Shown in pieces: positions 42,594-51,784 of a stretch of 64,000 bases of DNA. The notes below the pieces were generated by a model. The model did no database searches. It was not told where the DNA came from and saw only the letters and a list, made by a program, of their open reading frames with translations. Positions within the stretch are counted from its first letter, which is position 1, and every line of letters begins with the position of its first letter. The position numbers were made by a program, and so were the translations under genes. The DNA is from Streptomyces sp. DG1A-41 (GTDB lineage: Bacteria > Actinomycetota > Actinomycetes > Streptomycetales > Streptomycetaceae), in assembly GCF_037055355.1 (NCBI RefSeq), contig NZ_CP146350.1:248001-312000 (forward strand). The letters are read 5' to 3'.

Positions 42594-43583
42594 ATGGAAC
42601 TGCGCCACTTGCAGCACTTCGTCGCGGTCGCCGAGGACCAGCACTTCACCCGGGCGGCGGAGCGGCTCCTGGTGTCCCAGTCGGGCCTGTCGGCCTCGAT
42701 CCGGGCGCTGGAGCGGGAGCTCCAGACGCCGCTGTTCGTGCGAACGACCCGCCGGGTGACGCTCACCCCGGCCGGGCGGGCGCTGCTCGGTGAGGCGGAG
42801 CGGATCCTGGCGCAGGTGCGCGCGGCCCACGAGGCGGTGGCGGCGGTGCAGGGCGTACTGCGCGGCATGCTCGCGCTCGGCAGTGAGCAGTGCATCGCCG
42901 GGGTGCATGTCGCGGGGCTGCTCGCCGCCTTCCGGCATCAGCATCCGGACGTGGAGATCTGTCTGCGGCAGGCCGGGTCGGGCGCGCTCGCGGAGGAGGT
43001 CGCGGCCGGGCGGCTCGACCTGGCGTTCGCCGTACGGACGCAGGCGGACAGCGACCAGCTGCGGTCGGTGCCGCTGACCAGCGAGCCGATGACGCTGCTG
43101 TGCCACTCCAGCCACCGGCTCGCCGCCGCAGGTGCGGCCGTCACGCCCGAGGAACTGGGCGGGGAGGTGTTCGTCGACTTCCACCCGGACTGGGGTCCGC
43201 GCCGCACCACCGACACGGTGTTCGCCGCCGCGGGCGTACGGCGGACCGTGGCCCTGGAGGTGAACGACGTGCACACCCTGCTCGACCTGGTCGACGAGAA
43301 CCTCGGCATCGCCGTCGTGCCGCGGCACTTCGCGCACAAGCGGGCCTCCCTGACCGCGCTGCCGGTGAAGGGCACCGGCGAGGCGGTCTACGAGACGGTG
43401 GCCCTGCTGCCACCCCTGCAGGCCACCAGCCCGGCGGCCCGGGCGCTGATGGCGCTGCTGGAGGCCACGGGCGCGACACCGGGCACCGCAGGCGCGACAC
43501 CAGGGGCCACAGCCGCGCCACCGAAGGCCGCGGGCACGACACCACGGACCACGGGCGCGCAAGCGGAGACCACCGGCGCGTGA
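42594..43583 (+). CDS. LysR-family transcriptional regulator
   Basis: This 329-residue regulator starts with a classical winged HTH (LRHLQHFVAVAEDQHFTRAA, ERLLVSQSGLSASIRALE, RTTRRVTLTPAG). The C-terminal PBP2-like effector domain follows. A low-complexity Ala/Thr/Pro tail of about 35 residues (ATPGTAGATPGATAAPP) extends it beyond family length. It is divergent from the aldo/keto reductase with 117 bp between, so it probably regulates that gene. ATG 42594 lacks a Shine-Dalgarno sequence and may be leaderless. The effector is unknown. Confidence 0.9.
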   Translation: MELRHLQHFVAVAEDQHFTRAAERLLVSQSGLSASIRALERELQTPLFVRTTRRVTLTPAGRALLGEAERILAQVRAAHEAVAAVQGVLRGMLALGSEQCIAGVHVAGLLAAFRHQHPDVEICLRQAGSGALAEEVAAGRLDLAFAVRTQADSDQLRSVPLTSEPMTLLCHSSHRLAAAGAAVTPEELGGEVFVDFHPDWGPRRTTDTVFAAAGVRRTVALEVNDVHTLLDLVDENLGIAVVPRHFAHKRASLTALPVKGTGEAVYETVALLPPLQATSPAARALMALLEATGATPGTAGATPGATAAPPKAAGTTPRTTGAQAETTGA

Positions 43584-43624
43584 GCCGGGGCGCACGAGGC
43601 GCGCCGATGCGCGATGGTGGAGCC

Positions 43625-44140
43625 ATGCATGCGAAGGACATCCTCATCGACGGCTACAACCGCATCCGGGAAGAAGTCCACGCCACCGTCGAGAGCCTCG
43701 GGCCCGACGAACTGAGCGCCCGCCCCTCCCCCGACACCAACTCCATCGCCTGGCTGGTCTGGCACCTCACCCGCGTCCAGGACGACCACGTCGCCGACGC
43801 GTTCGACCTCGACCAGGTGTGGCTGTCCCAGGACTGGGAGAAGCGTTTCGGCCTCGCCCTGCCCCGCCATGACACGGGCTACGGCCACAGCCCCGCCAAG
43901 GTCGCCAAGGTCCGGGTCGACTCCGGTGACCTGCTGACCGGCTACCACGACGCGGTCCACGCGCAGACCCTCGACGCCCTGCGCGGCCTGGCCGCCAAGG
44001 ACCTGGAACGCGTCGTCGACGAGCGCTGGGACCCGCCGGTCACCCTGGGCGTACGGCTGGTCAGCGTCCTGTCCGACGATCTCCAGCACATCGGACAGGC
44101 CGCCTATCTTAGGGGGCTGCTTCAGAACGCGGCCTCGTAG
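43625..44140 (+). CDS. DinB / DUF664 family protein
   Basis: This 171-residue four-helix-bundle protein of the DinB/YfiT superfamily has the signatures [37 protein letters not shown] and [16 protein letters not shown]. Three His residues in such positions usually bind a metal. Some relatives are mycothiol-, bacillithiol- or glutathione-dependent transferases. The 3' end overlaps the adenosine deaminase gene by 19 bp tail to tail. ATG 43625 is the family start; ATG 43607 with GAGG upstream is an alternative. Confidence 0.85.
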   Translation: MHAKDILIDGYNRIREEVHATVESLGPDELSARPSPDTNSIAWLVWHLTRVQDDHVADAFDLDQVWLSQDWEKRFGLALPRHDTGYGHSPAKVAKVRVDSGDLLTGYHDAVHAQTLDALRGLAAKDLERVVDERWDPPVTLGVRLVSVLSDDLQHIGQAAYLRGLLQNAAS

Positions 44141-45192
44141 CCGGGCAGGACCACGTCCCGGATGAGCGCGTTCCGCTCGTCGAAGGGGAGGAACGCGCTC
44201 TTCAGGGCGTTCACCGTGACCGTCCGCAGGTCCTCGACGGTCCAGCCCGCCTGCTCGACCAGAAGGGACATCTCGCGGGTCATCGTGGTGCCCGACACGA
44301 GCCGGTTGTCGGTGTTGAGGGTGACGCGGAAGCCGAGGTCCTTCAGCGCGGTGATCGGGTGCTCGGCGATGGAGGTCGCGGCACCGGTCTGGAGGTTGGA
44401 GGTCGGGCACATCTCCAGGGCGACCCGCCGGTCGCGCACCCAGCCCGCGAGACGGCCGAGCTTACCCTCCACGATGTCGTCCGTGATGCGCACGCCGTGC
44501 CCGATGCGCTGGGCGCCGCACACCTGAAGGGCCTGGTGGATGCTGGGCAGTCCGTGCGCCTCCCCGGCGTGGATGGTGAACGGCACGTTCTCGCGGCGCA
44601 GGTGCTCGAAGGCCGCGAGGTGGTCGGCGGGCGGGAAGCCGTCCTCGGCGCCGGCGATGTCGAAGCCGACGACACCGGCGTCCCGGAACCTCACGACCAG
44701 GTCGGCGATCTCCCGGCTGCGGTCGAACATCCGCATCCCGCACAGCAGCGTCCCGACCCGCACCGGCGTCCCCGCGGACGCCGCCTTGGCCATACCGGCC
44801 GCGAGCCCCTCCTGCACGGTCTCGACGACCTCGGGCAGGGCCAGCCCGCCCTTCACCATCAGCTCCGGGGCGTAGCGCACCTCGCCGTAGACGACACCGT
44901 CCGCGGCGAGGTCGAGCACGTACTCCTCGGCGGTGCGCAGCAGGCCCTCGCGGGTCTGCATGACGGCGAGGGTGTGCTCGAAGGTGGCTATGTAGCGCAC
45001 CAGGTCGCCGGAGTTGGCGGCCTCGTAGTACCAGGCGGCGAGCTGGCCCGGGTCGGTCGTGGGCAGGGTGTGGCCGACCGCGTCCGCGAGCTCCACCACG
45101 GTGGCGGGGCGCAGGCCGCCGTCGAGGTGGTCGTGCAGCACGGCCTTGGGCAGCCGGCGGAGGGTCTCTGTGTCGATGCGGGGCGCGGTCAT
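44122..45192 (-). CDS. add: Adenosine deaminase
   Basis: This 356-residue enzyme deaminates adenosine to inosine (purine salvage). It carries the zinc ligands HxH in [12 protein letters not shown], His in [12 protein letters not shown] with the catalytic Glu, HGVRI, and the distal Asp in [12 protein letters not shown]. Length and motif order match bacterial adenosine deaminases; Streptomyces often carry more than one copy. ATG 45192 has GAGGAA 7 bases upstream; the frame upstream is not conserved. It is divergent from the tautomerase gene across 229 bp. Confidence 0.93.
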   Translation of the reverse strand: MTAPRIDTETLRRLPKAVLHDHLDGGLRPATVVELADAVGHTLPTTDPGQLAAWYYEAANSGDLVRYIATFEHTLAVMQTREGLLRTAEEYVLDLAADGVVYGEVRYAPELMVKGGLALPEVVETVQEGLAAGMAKAASAGTPVRVGTLLCGMRMFDRSREIADLVVRFRDAGVVGFDIAGAEDGFPPADHLAAFEHLRRENVPFTIHAGEAHGLPSIHQALQVCGAQRIGHGVRITDDIVEGKLGRLAGWVRDRRVALEMCPTSNLQTGAATSIAEHPITALKDLGFRVTLNTDNRLVSGTTMTREMSLLVEQAGWTVEDLRTVTVNALKSAFLPFDERNALIRDVVLPGYEAAF

Positions 45193-45364
45193 GTGCGTGT
45201 TCCTCGGCAGTGCGTACTGGGTGTGAGCCGGAGTTCCGGTCGGTGGCGGGCTGGAGCAGGTCCCGCGGTTGCCGTACAGGTCCTGGAAGAAGGCGCCGTT
45301 CCGGTTGACGGGAGAGGTTATACGTAACACCCGAGGGATGCAAAGCCACTCGCGTCAATCTCTG

Positions 45365-45380
45365 TACCTACTAGTATGTA
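45365..45380. promoter_or_regulatory. Near-perfect 16-bp palindrome, candidate TetR-type operator
   Basis: TACCTACTAGTATGTA (45365-45380) is palindromic with one mismatched pair, centred on ACTAGT. It lies 41 bases before the tautomerase start, in an AT-richer patch. Size and symmetry suit a TetR-family dimer; no such regulator is adjacent. Confidence 0.45.
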
Positions 45381-45421
45381 CGTTCACGGTCGACGCCCCT
45401 ACGGCTCCAAGGAGAGACCCC

Positions 45422-45817
45422 ATGCCCTTCGTCCGCATAGACACGCTCCGGGCCGGCCCCGAGCGACTCGCCGCACTCGGCCGCGCCGTCCACGACGCCC
45501 TCGTGGAAACGATCGGCATTCCGCCCGACGACCGGTTCCAGGTCCTGGTCGACCACGACGGCGCGAGCAGCACCCTGCGGTCCGACGACTACCTCGGCGT
45601 GCACCGCGACGACGGCATCGCCTACATCGCGATCACGCTGCGCTCCGGCCGCACGCCCGCGCGGAAGCAGGCGCTGTACCGGAGGATCGCCGAGCTCGCG
45701 CACACCTACGCGGGCACCGAGCCGCGGAACGTGTTCGTCGTCCTGACGGAGAACGGACCGGCCGACTGGTCGCTCGGAGAGGGGCGGGCTCAGTACCTCG
45801 GCGCCTCGAGGGCCTAG
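45422..45817 (+). CDS. Tautomerase family protein (4-oxalocrotonate tautomerase-like)
   Basis: This 131-residue member of the tautomerase superfamily has the catalytic Pro exposed at position 2 (MPFVRIDTLRAG), the PPDDRFQVLVDHD segment and YAGTEPRNVFVVLTENGPADW. The length corresponds to the fused-type subgroup with two beta-alpha-beta units. Such enzymes use the N-terminal proline as a base in keto-enol conversions. The Shine-Dalgarno GGAGAG lies upstream of ATG 45422. A palindromic operator candidate precedes it. Confidence 0.88.
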   Translation: MPFVRIDTLRAGPERLAALGRAVHDALVETIGIPPDDRFQVLVDHDGASSTLRSDDYLGVHRDDGIAYIAITLRSGRTPARKQALYRRIAELAHTYAGTEPRNVFVVLTENGPADWSLGEGRAQYLGASRA

Positions 45818-45879
45818 GTCTGCGGCCTACGTCCCCAGCCCGAGGCGGTCGGCCCGGGCCACCCGCTAGCGTCCCGGGC

Positions 45880-46338
45880 ATGAAGATCACCGAGCCACCC
45901 CGCACCCCCGAGCAGCGCAAGGCGGACGTCCTGCACCGTCTGGAGCGGGAGATCGACATCTGGGTCGCCACGGCGGACACCGAAACCGTGCCGTGCCTGG
46001 TCCCGCTCTGGTTCGTGTGGTACGACGACGCCGTGTGGCTGTGCACACGGCTGACCAATCCCACCGGCCGCAATCTGACGGACGGCCGACGGGCCCGGCT
46101 GGCCTTCGGGGACACCCGGGACGTCGTGCTCGTCGACGGTGACGTGGAGACGTTCACGACCCCCGAGGTGCCGCCGGCTGCGGCCGAGGCGTTCCGCGCG
46201 AAGACCGGCTGGGATCCGCGCGAGGACCACGCGTCGTACGCGTTCTTCCGGGTGCGGCCGCGGGCGGTGCAGGCGTGGTGCGAGACGCACGAGCTGCCGC
46301 GCCGGCATCTCATGCGGGACGGGGTCTGGGTGGTCTGA
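45880..46338 (+). CDS. Pyridoxamine 5'-phosphate oxidase-family flavin/F420-binding protein
   Basis: This 152-residue split-barrel protein resembles PPOX and F420H2-dependent Rv1155-like proteins: an N-terminal RTPEQRKADVLHRLERE helix, WVATADTETVPCLVPLWFVW, CTRLTNPTGRNL and ARLAFGDTRDVVLVDG. It probably binds a flavin or F420 to reduce a small molecule. It lies 62 bp after the tautomerase on the same strand and may share its transcript. Convergent aldo/keto reductase follows 4 bp later. Confidence 0.82.
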   Translation: MKITEPPRTPEQRKADVLHRLEREIDIWVATADTETVPCLVPLWFVWYDDAVWLCTRLTNPTGRNLTDGRRARLAFGDTRDVVLVDGDVETFTTPEVPPAAAEAFRAKTGWDPREDHASYAFFRVRPRAVQAWCETHELPRRHLMRDGVWVV

Positions 46339-46342
46339 CCGG

Positions 46343-47251
46343 TCAACCGGCCTTTCGGCGCAGCGCGTTCAGCCGGTCCAGTTCCTCGTCCGTGAGGCGG
46401 ATCGCGCCCGCCGCCACGTTCTCCACGAGGTGGTCGGGGTTGCCGGTACCGGGGATCGCGAGCACTTGTGGGCCCTGGTGCAGGGTCCAGGCGATGCGGA
46501 TCTGCGCGGGGCTCGCGCCGTGGGCACGGGCCACGGCTCGCACCTCCTCGTCGTGGGCGGTGGCGGCGCCGCCCTCCGCGCCCTCGCCGGCGACGGCGTA
46601 GAACGGCACGAACGCGATGCCCTGCTCACCGCAGATCCGCAGCAGTTCGTCGGTGGCGGGGTCGGGGCGGTCGACGGCGTACCGGTTCTGCACGCAGACC
46701 ACGGGCGCGATGGCCTGCGCCTCGGCGAGGTGGCGGGGTTCGACGTTGGAGATCCCGAGGTGGCGTATCAGGCCTGCCTCGCGCAGTTCGGCGAGGGCAC
46801 CGAAGTGCTCGGCGATCGAGTCGTACTTCGGCATCCGGCGCAGGTTGACCACGTCCAGGTGGTCTCGGCCGAGCTGGCGCAGGTTCTCCTCGACGTGGGC
46901 GCGCAGGTCCTCGGGGCGGCCCGAGGTAGCCCACTCCCCCGACCAGGTACGGTACGGCCCCACCTTGGTGACGATGACCAGGTCGTCGGGGTACGGCGCC
47001 AGCGCGCTGTTGATGAGCTCGTTGGCGGAGCGCAGCGACGAGAAGTAGAAGGCGGCCGTGTCGATGTGGTTCACGCCCAGGTCGATCGCCTTGCGCAGGA
47101 CGGCGATCGACCGGTCGCGGTCGCTCGGAGTGCCGAGGTGGAAGGCGGCACTACCCGTCAGCCGCATCGCGCCGAAGCCGAGGCGGTGGACGGGCAGGTC
47201 GCCGAGTTTCCAGGTTCCCGCGGCGTCCGCGGTGATCGTCCGTGAGCTCAT
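46343..47251 (-). CDS. Aldo/keto reductase family oxidoreductase
   Basis: This 302-residue AKR starts at HRLGFGAMRLTG and has HIDTAAFYFSSLRSANELI, VIVTKVGPYRTWSG and LDVVNLRR. The His of the tetrad is replaced by Asn in VVNLRR, as in the YajO-like actinobacterial subgroup, so activity may differ. The C-terminal IPGTGNPDHLVENVAA binds NADP(H). ATG 47251 is the family start; no strong Shine-Dalgarno sequence precedes it. The substrate is unknown. Confidence 0.85.
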   Translation of the reverse strand: MSSRTITADAAGTWKLGDLPVHRLGFGAMRLTGSAAFHLGTPSDRDRSIAVLRKAIDLGVNHIDTAAFYFSSLRSANELINSALAPYPDDLVIVTKVGPYRTWSGEWATSGRPEDLRAHVEENLRQLGRDHLDVVNLRRMPKYDSIAEHFGALAELREAGLIRHLGISNVEPRHLAEAQAIAPVVCVQNRYAVDRPDPATDELLRICGEQGIAFVPFYAVAGEGAEGGAATAHDEEVRAVARAHGASPAQIRIAWTLHQGPQVLAIPGTGNPDHLVENVAAGAIRLTDEELDRLNALRRKAG

Positions 47252-47280
47252 CGACGGAGTCTCACACACACTCCTCGCCG

Positions 47281-47560
47281 TCAGCAGTACAGATTGCCGC
47301 CGGGTGACGTCCCGAGGATCTGCTTGCACCGCTGGCAGTTGTCCACACGGCTCTGCACCTGCGCGGGGTTCTTGCCGTCGCACTCCAGGGAGCCGTTGAT
47401 GCGGGAGGTTGAGCAGGTCGATGCCGAGCGCGTCGCCCGCGGCACAGCTGGATCGGGCCGCGCCCGTAGTAGGCGGCCTGGCCGGCCGGGCATTCCTGTT
47501 CGGGAATATCTGTAAACCGCGCCTCGGTCACGACGAATCGGGCGGCGGACATACGGCGTC
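47281..47560 (-). pseudogene. GH19 chitinase C-terminal remnant
   Basis: Reading the minus strand, pieces of a family 19 chitinase are recognisable in three frames: AYYGRGPIQL (catalytic-domain motif), then AAGDALGIDLLN, then RINGSLECDGKNPAQVQSRV and KQILGTSPGGNLYC ending at the stop 47281. The large section between DLLN and RINGSLEC, about 60 residues in intact enzymes, is missing, and the Ser/Trp segment after IQL is gone. Two deletions and at least two frame changes make it a decayed gene. Intact enzymes hydrolyse chitin. Recognition relies on conserved Streptomyces GH19 sequence. Confidence 0.6.
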
Positions 47561-47726
47561 TCGACACGGGACCAACTCCTCCGCGGGACAGGGCCGCACC
47601 CTGCGAAGGCAGGGCCGAGCACAGGCTTGGCGCAGCCGCGGTGGGGTGTTGGAGGCACACTCCACCGCGTTGATCTGCACCAGCCGAGGGTGTAGACCAG
47701 GCCCGCGCACCGGGGTCGCCCCGGGC

Positions 47727-48164
47727 TCACACGCGTGCCGACTCCGCCAGTGTCGCGGCCAGCCGGTCCAGCAGGGACCGCAGCAGTTCGTCGTCGCCGT
47801 CGCCGAGCGGGGGCCAGTCGGCGCGCACCGCGCGGTCGAGCCGCTGCCAGTACTCCTGGCCGCGGGGGGTGAGGTGGGCGAGGACGCGGCGGCGGTCGAA
47901 CGGGTCGATCCGGCGGTGCACGAGGTTCCGGTCGACGAGCTGGTCGACCAGCTTGGTCAGCGTCGGAGGCGGCAGGAAGGCGGCCTCCGCGATCGCCGTC
48001 ATGTGGTGTCCCTCGCCGTCGGACAGCAGCGCCAGCACCCGCCACGCGTCGAGCGAGCAGCCCTCCCCCTCCAGCACGGCCTGCAACCGCCGCGCCGCCA
48101 GCCGCTCGGCCCGTGTCAGCAGTTGCACCAGGTCGTCGGGCCGGCGTGGGGTCGGGGTGGGCAT
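47727..48164 (-). CDS. MarR-family transcriptional regulator
   Basis: This 145-residue winged-helix protein has LLTRAERLAARRLQAVLEGEG, SLDAWRVLALLSDGEGHHM, an HTH in TAIAEAAFLPPPTLTKLVDQ and the wing RRIDPFDRRRVLAHLTPRG. MarR proteins repress divergent genes and release on binding phenolic or other ligands. It is divergent from the binding-protein gene at 48243, which with the acyl-CoA-dehydrogenase-like gene is a likely target. ATG 48164 has GGAG 5 bases upstream. Confidence 0.9.
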   Translation of the reverse strand: MPTPTPRRPDDLVQLLTRAERLAARRLQAVLEGEGCSLDAWRVLALLSDGEGHHMTAIAEAAFLPPPTLTKLVDQLVDRNLVHRRIDPFDRRRVLAHLTPRGQEYWQRLDRAVRADWPPLGDGDDELLRSLLDRLAATLAESARV

Positions 48165-48168
48165 CCTG

Positions 48169-48201
48169 CTCCTAGTTCACGAGGTGCGTCCATCCTAGGA
48201 G
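48169..48201. promoter_or_regulatory. Inverted repeat, candidate MarR operator
   Basis: CTCCTAG (48169-48175) and CTAGGAG (48195-48201) are exact reverse complements 19 bases apart in the MarR/binding-protein intergenic gap. Position suits autoregulation of the divergent pair. Confidence 0.4.
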
Positions 48202-48242
48202 ACGCACTGGAGTTCGTCCGGCGGAGCCGGAATCATGACGCC

Positions 48243-49355
48243 ATGTTCCGGCACGACCTCCCCGCGCCCGAGTGGTTCACGGCCGACGACTCCGTGCTCG
48301 GCGTGGCGCTCGTCTTCCCCTTGCAGGGGCCGGCCGGGATCTTCGGGCCTGCCTGTGAGCTGTGCGCGCGGCTGGCCGCCGAGGAGGTCAACCGGGACGG
48401 CGGCGTGCTCGGCAGGGAACTGCGGCTGGTGCCGGTCGACGGCTCGGGCCCGCCCGGCGACGTCGCCGGCCACGTCGAGGCGCTGGTGGACCTGGGCGTC
48501 GTGCAGGGCGTCACGGGCTGGCACATCTCCTCGGTGCGCCAGGTGCTGGCGCCACGGATCGCGCACCGCGTCCCGTACGTGTACACCGCGCTGTACGAGG
48601 GCGGTGAGGACACGGCGGGCGTGTTCCTGACGAGCGAGACGCCGCGCGACCAACTGCGGCCCGCGATGGACCTGCTGGCGCACGAGCGCGGAGTGCGGCG
48701 GTGGTTCGTCGTCGGCAACGACTACGTCTGGCCGCGGCGTACGGCACGAGCGGCCCGCGGGTACGCGCACGCGTCCGGCGGGTCCGTCGCCGGCGAGGCC
48801 TATCTCCCGCTCGGCACCCATGACTTCGAGCCGGTGCTGCGCCGTATCGAGCACTCGGACGCCGACGGGGTGCTGATGCTGCTCGTCGGCAGCGACGCGG
48901 TGCGCTTCAACCGGTCGTTCGCGGCGCACGGCCTGCACGCGCGCTGTCTGCGGCTGAGCACCCTGATGGACGAGAACATGCTGATGGCGAGCGGCCCGTC
49001 GGCCACCGAGGACCTCTACAGCACGGCAGGCTTCTTCGCCTCGCTGGCCAACCGGGACACCCTGGACTTCCACGGGCAGTACGCGGCCCGCTACGGCGTC
49101 GAGGCACCCGCCCTCGGCAGCCTCGGCGAGTCCTGTTACGAGGGCGTGCTGCTGCTGGCCGCGCTGCTGAAGCGGGCCGGCACGCTGGAGGTGTCGGCGA
49201 TCGGGGCGGCGGCGGGCGCGGTGTCCTACGAGGGCCCGCGCGGACTGCTGCACCTGCGGGACAGCCATGTCCGCCAGCGCATCTACCTGGCGCGTGCCGA
49301 CGGGCTCGACTTCGACGTGCTGACGGAACTGGACCTGCGCGGCGCGCGTCCTTGA
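48243..49355 (+). CDS. AmiC/UrtA-like ligand-binding protein without export signal
   Basis: This 370-residue type I periplasmic-binding fold (amide-urea group) has VLGVALVFPLQGPAGIFGP, AAEEVNRDGGVLGRELRLVP, TSETPRDQLRPAMDLL, RRWFVVGNDYVWPR and SLGESCYEGVLLLAALLKR. No signal peptide or lipobox exists, so it is probably a cytosolic sensor like AmiC, rather than an ABC transporter receptor. Its position, divergent from MarR and upstream of an acyl-CoA-dehydrogenase-like gene (67-bp gap), suggests ligand-controlled expression of the operon. A related, frameshifted protein lies at 21472. Confidence 0.8.
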   Translation: MFRHDLPAPEWFTADDSVLGVALVFPLQGPAGIFGPACELCARLAAEEVNRDGGVLGRELRLVPVDGSGPPGDVAGHVEALVDLGVVQGVTGWHISSVRQVLAPRIAHRVPYVYTALYEGGEDTAGVFLTSETPRDQLRPAMDLLAHERGVRRWFVVGNDYVWPRRTARAARGYAHASGGSVAGEAYLPLGTHDFEPVLRRIEHSDADGVLMLLVGSDAVRFNRSFAAHGLHARCLRLSTLMDENMLMASGPSATEDLYSTAGFFASLANRDTLDFHGQYAARYGVEAPALGSLGESCYEGVLLLAALLKRAGTLEVSAIGAAAGAVSYEGPRGLLHLRDSHVRQRIYLARADGLDFDVLTELDLRGARP

Positions 49356-49422
49356 CGGGTTCGGGCACCCGACACGCCCCCGGGTCGACACCCCGCACCG
49401 CGGGGACGCGAGAATTTCTCGC

Positions 49423-50487
49423 ATGAGCTCCGCACCCCTCGCCTCCCCGCCCCACCCCCTCGTCACCCGCGCCCAGCGGCTGGCGCAGGATCTCCTCGTC
49501 CCGCACGCGGAGCGCGTCGACCAGAAGGGGGTGCCGGCGAGCCACATCGAGGCGGTGAGGCGGTCGGGGCTGCTCGGGCTGGGCGCGCCGAAGGAGTACG
49601 GCGGGGCGGACGCGCCCGTCGCCGTGGCGCGGGACGTCGCGGAGATCCTGGCCGGGGCGTGCTGCTCCACATGGTTCGTGCAGACACAGCACCACACACC
49701 GGTGAAGCTGCTCGCCACATACGACTCACCGGCCCGGGAGAAGCTGCTGCGCCCGCTGGCGACCGGCGAGTCGCTGGCCGGCATCGCGTTCGCTCACGTC
49801 CGCGCCTTCCCCCGCGTGCCCGTGCGGGCCGTGCCCCAGCGGGGCGGCTGGCGCTTCGAGGGCACGGTGCCCTGGTACACGGGCTGGGGTCTGAACGACG
49901 TCATGCTGCTGGCGGGTGTGACGGACTCGGCCGAGGTGGTGTTCGTCGTCGCCGAGGCCCGCGAACAGCCCGGGATGCGCCCGTCGGCGCCGATGCGGCT
50001 CGCGGCCCTCACCGCCGCTCGTACGGTCTCCCTGGAGCTGGACGGCCTGTGGGTGCCGGAGGAGGCCGTCGTGCTGCGCACCTCGCGGGAGCAGTTCGCC
50101 CTGGTCGATCTGCCCAGGGCCGCCAACACCAGTCCGGCCGTGTTCGGGGTGGCGAGCGCGGCGCTGGACCTGGTGGACGACGCCCCGGACGGCCGGGAGC
50201 CGGCACGGTCGCTGCGGGCCCGGCTCGACGAGGTCCGGCGGGAGGCCTACGCCCTGGCCGACCACCCTGTCCCGCACGAGGGCGTCCCGGAACGGCTGGC
50301 TGTGAAGGCACGGGCGTACGACGTGCTGCGGGCGGCCACGACCGCGGCGATCGTGGCCGGGGGCGGCCGCTCCATGGCCCTGGACAGCCGGGCGCAGCGG
50401 CTGGCGCGCGAGGGGATGTTCCTGCTGGTGCAGGCCCAGACGGCCGAGGCACGCCGGAGGCACCTCGACGCGCTGGCGTCCGGCTAG
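49423..50487 (+). CDS. Acyl-CoA dehydrogenase family protein
   Basis: This 354-residue flavoprotein has an N-terminal helical domain (LAQDLLVPHAERVDQKGVPA, GLLGLGAPKEYGGADAP), a beta domain (PQRGGWRFEGTVPWYTGWGL) and a C-terminal helical domain with AIVAGGGRSMALDSRAQRLAREG. It is shorter than typical dehydrogenases (about 380-400). The layout resembles monooxygenase-like members of the family, such as DszC/HpaH-type oxygenases. The catalytic base is not obvious. The substrate is unknown. It overlaps the neighbouring serine hydrolase remnant by 4 bp at the 3' end. Confidence 0.82.
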   Translation: MSSAPLASPPHPLVTRAQRLAQDLLVPHAERVDQKGVPASHIEAVRRSGLLGLGAPKEYGGADAPVAVARDVAEILAGACCSTWFVQTQHHTPVKLLATYDSPAREKLLRPLATGESLAGIAFAHVRAFPRVPVRAVPQRGGWRFEGTVPWYTGWGLNDVMLLAGVTDSAEVVFVVAEAREQPGMRPSAPMRLAALTAARTVSLELDGLWVPEEAVVLRTSREQFALVDLPRAANTSPAVFGVASAALDLVDDAPDGREPARSLRARLDEVRREAYALADHPVPHEGVPERLAVKARAYDVLRAATTAAIVAGGGRSMALDSRAQRLAREGMFLLVQAQTAEARRRHLDALASG

Positions 50488-51681
50488 CCGAGCCGGGGCT
50501 GCGCCGGCGGCTTGGCCGCGCGGGGCGGGATCCGGCCGCAGAACTCCGCTTCTATCACGTTGACGTAGAGCGACGGGTCTGGGAGCCAGTCACCGTTGAT
50601 GTTGAACGTCAGCTGGTGCTTCCCGTCCTGTGTGCCGACCATCGCGGACAGCGAGCCGTTCGTACGGCCGCTCTTGCCCACGACCTTCACGCCGCAGGAC
50701 AGCTGCGCGAACTCGACTCCGAGTCCGTACCCGAGCCCGCCCCCCCGCGGGGACCTCGTCGAGCATCTCCGCCATCTGCCTCGGGGGCAGCAACTCGCCC
50801 TTGATCAGAGCCCGCTGGAAGCGGTTGAGGTCGCCGCTGGTGGAGATGACATCGCCGGCCGCACCCAGCCAGGTCATGTTCTGTTCGGTGGCGTCATGGA
50901 TCGGGGCGTCCGGGGCGTCCTGGTGGAGCCGGGAGTAGCCGACGGGGTGGGGTTTCGGCATGTGGGGTGACGTGCCGGGGAACGACGTGCCGCGCAGCTT
51001 GAGCGGCCGGATGATGCGGCGGGTGCTCTCCTGCGCGTACGAGCGGCCCGTCGCCTTCTCGACGACCATCTAGGCGATGACGAAGTCGGTGTTCGAGTAC
51101 ACCGGCGTCGTCTCGGCATCCGGCAGCGGCGGGTACGTCGGCGCGATCGCCACGAGTTCCTCGGGCGTATGCGTGTCGTACCGGTGCTCCGGAAAGCCGG
51201 GACCGGCGGCGTCGTGGACGAACACGGGGTCGTCGGTGTAGTCGGCGATGCCGCTGGTGTGGTTGAGGATCTGCCGGAGGGTGATCCGATCGCCGTCGTA
51301 GCCGTTGCCCCGCACCAGGCCGGGCAGCCTTCGCTCGACGGTGTCGTCCAGGCTCAGTCTGCCTTCCGCCTCCAACTGGAGCAGGACGGTCGCGACGAAC
51401 GTCTTGGTGATGCTGGCCCCGCGGAAGTGGTCGCCTGGAGAACGCTCGCGACCCGTGCCGGTGTCGGCGTGTCCGGCCTTTGCGAACCAACTCCCCTCGG
51501 CGTCACGGACCTTGGCGGCCACCCCGGGCAGTCCGCCCTTCTCGACCAGATCACGCAGTGCGGTGCGGGTCGCCTCGTGCTGCGACGGTGCCGCGTGTGC
51601 GGACGGGGCGAGTGCCGCCGTTCCGGCGGACAACGCCACGGCCAGGCCGATCGAGACGGTGCGTGAAGCCCGCTGCTTCAT
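50484..51681 (-). pseudogene. Secreted serine hydrolase (D-Ala-D-Ala carboxypeptidase-like), broken
   Basis: From ATG 51681 (GGGAGG upstream) a signal peptide (TVSIGLAVALSAGTAALAPS) leads into a beta-lactamase-fold enzyme with SxxK in GASITKTFVATVL and an NHTSGIADYT block. At 51070-51072 an in-frame TAG interrupts between FVIA and MVVEKATGRSY. Further on, one extra G in a run of seven (about 50740-50746) shifts the frame; the ending GLGYGLGVEFAQLSCG, GKSGRTNGS and NVIEAEFCG then follows. A nonsense codon plus a homopolymer shift make a full-length product impossible. The homopolymer shift could be a sequencing artefact; the stop less so. Confidence 0.78.
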
Positions 51682-51784
51682 GGGTGTGTGCCTCCCGTCA
51701 CCGAGGGGCAGGGCTTGCCCCTCGGTACGGATGACGCCCAACGCGGGCTCCGAGGTTGATCGTTGGGGACGCGAGGCCGAGGTC

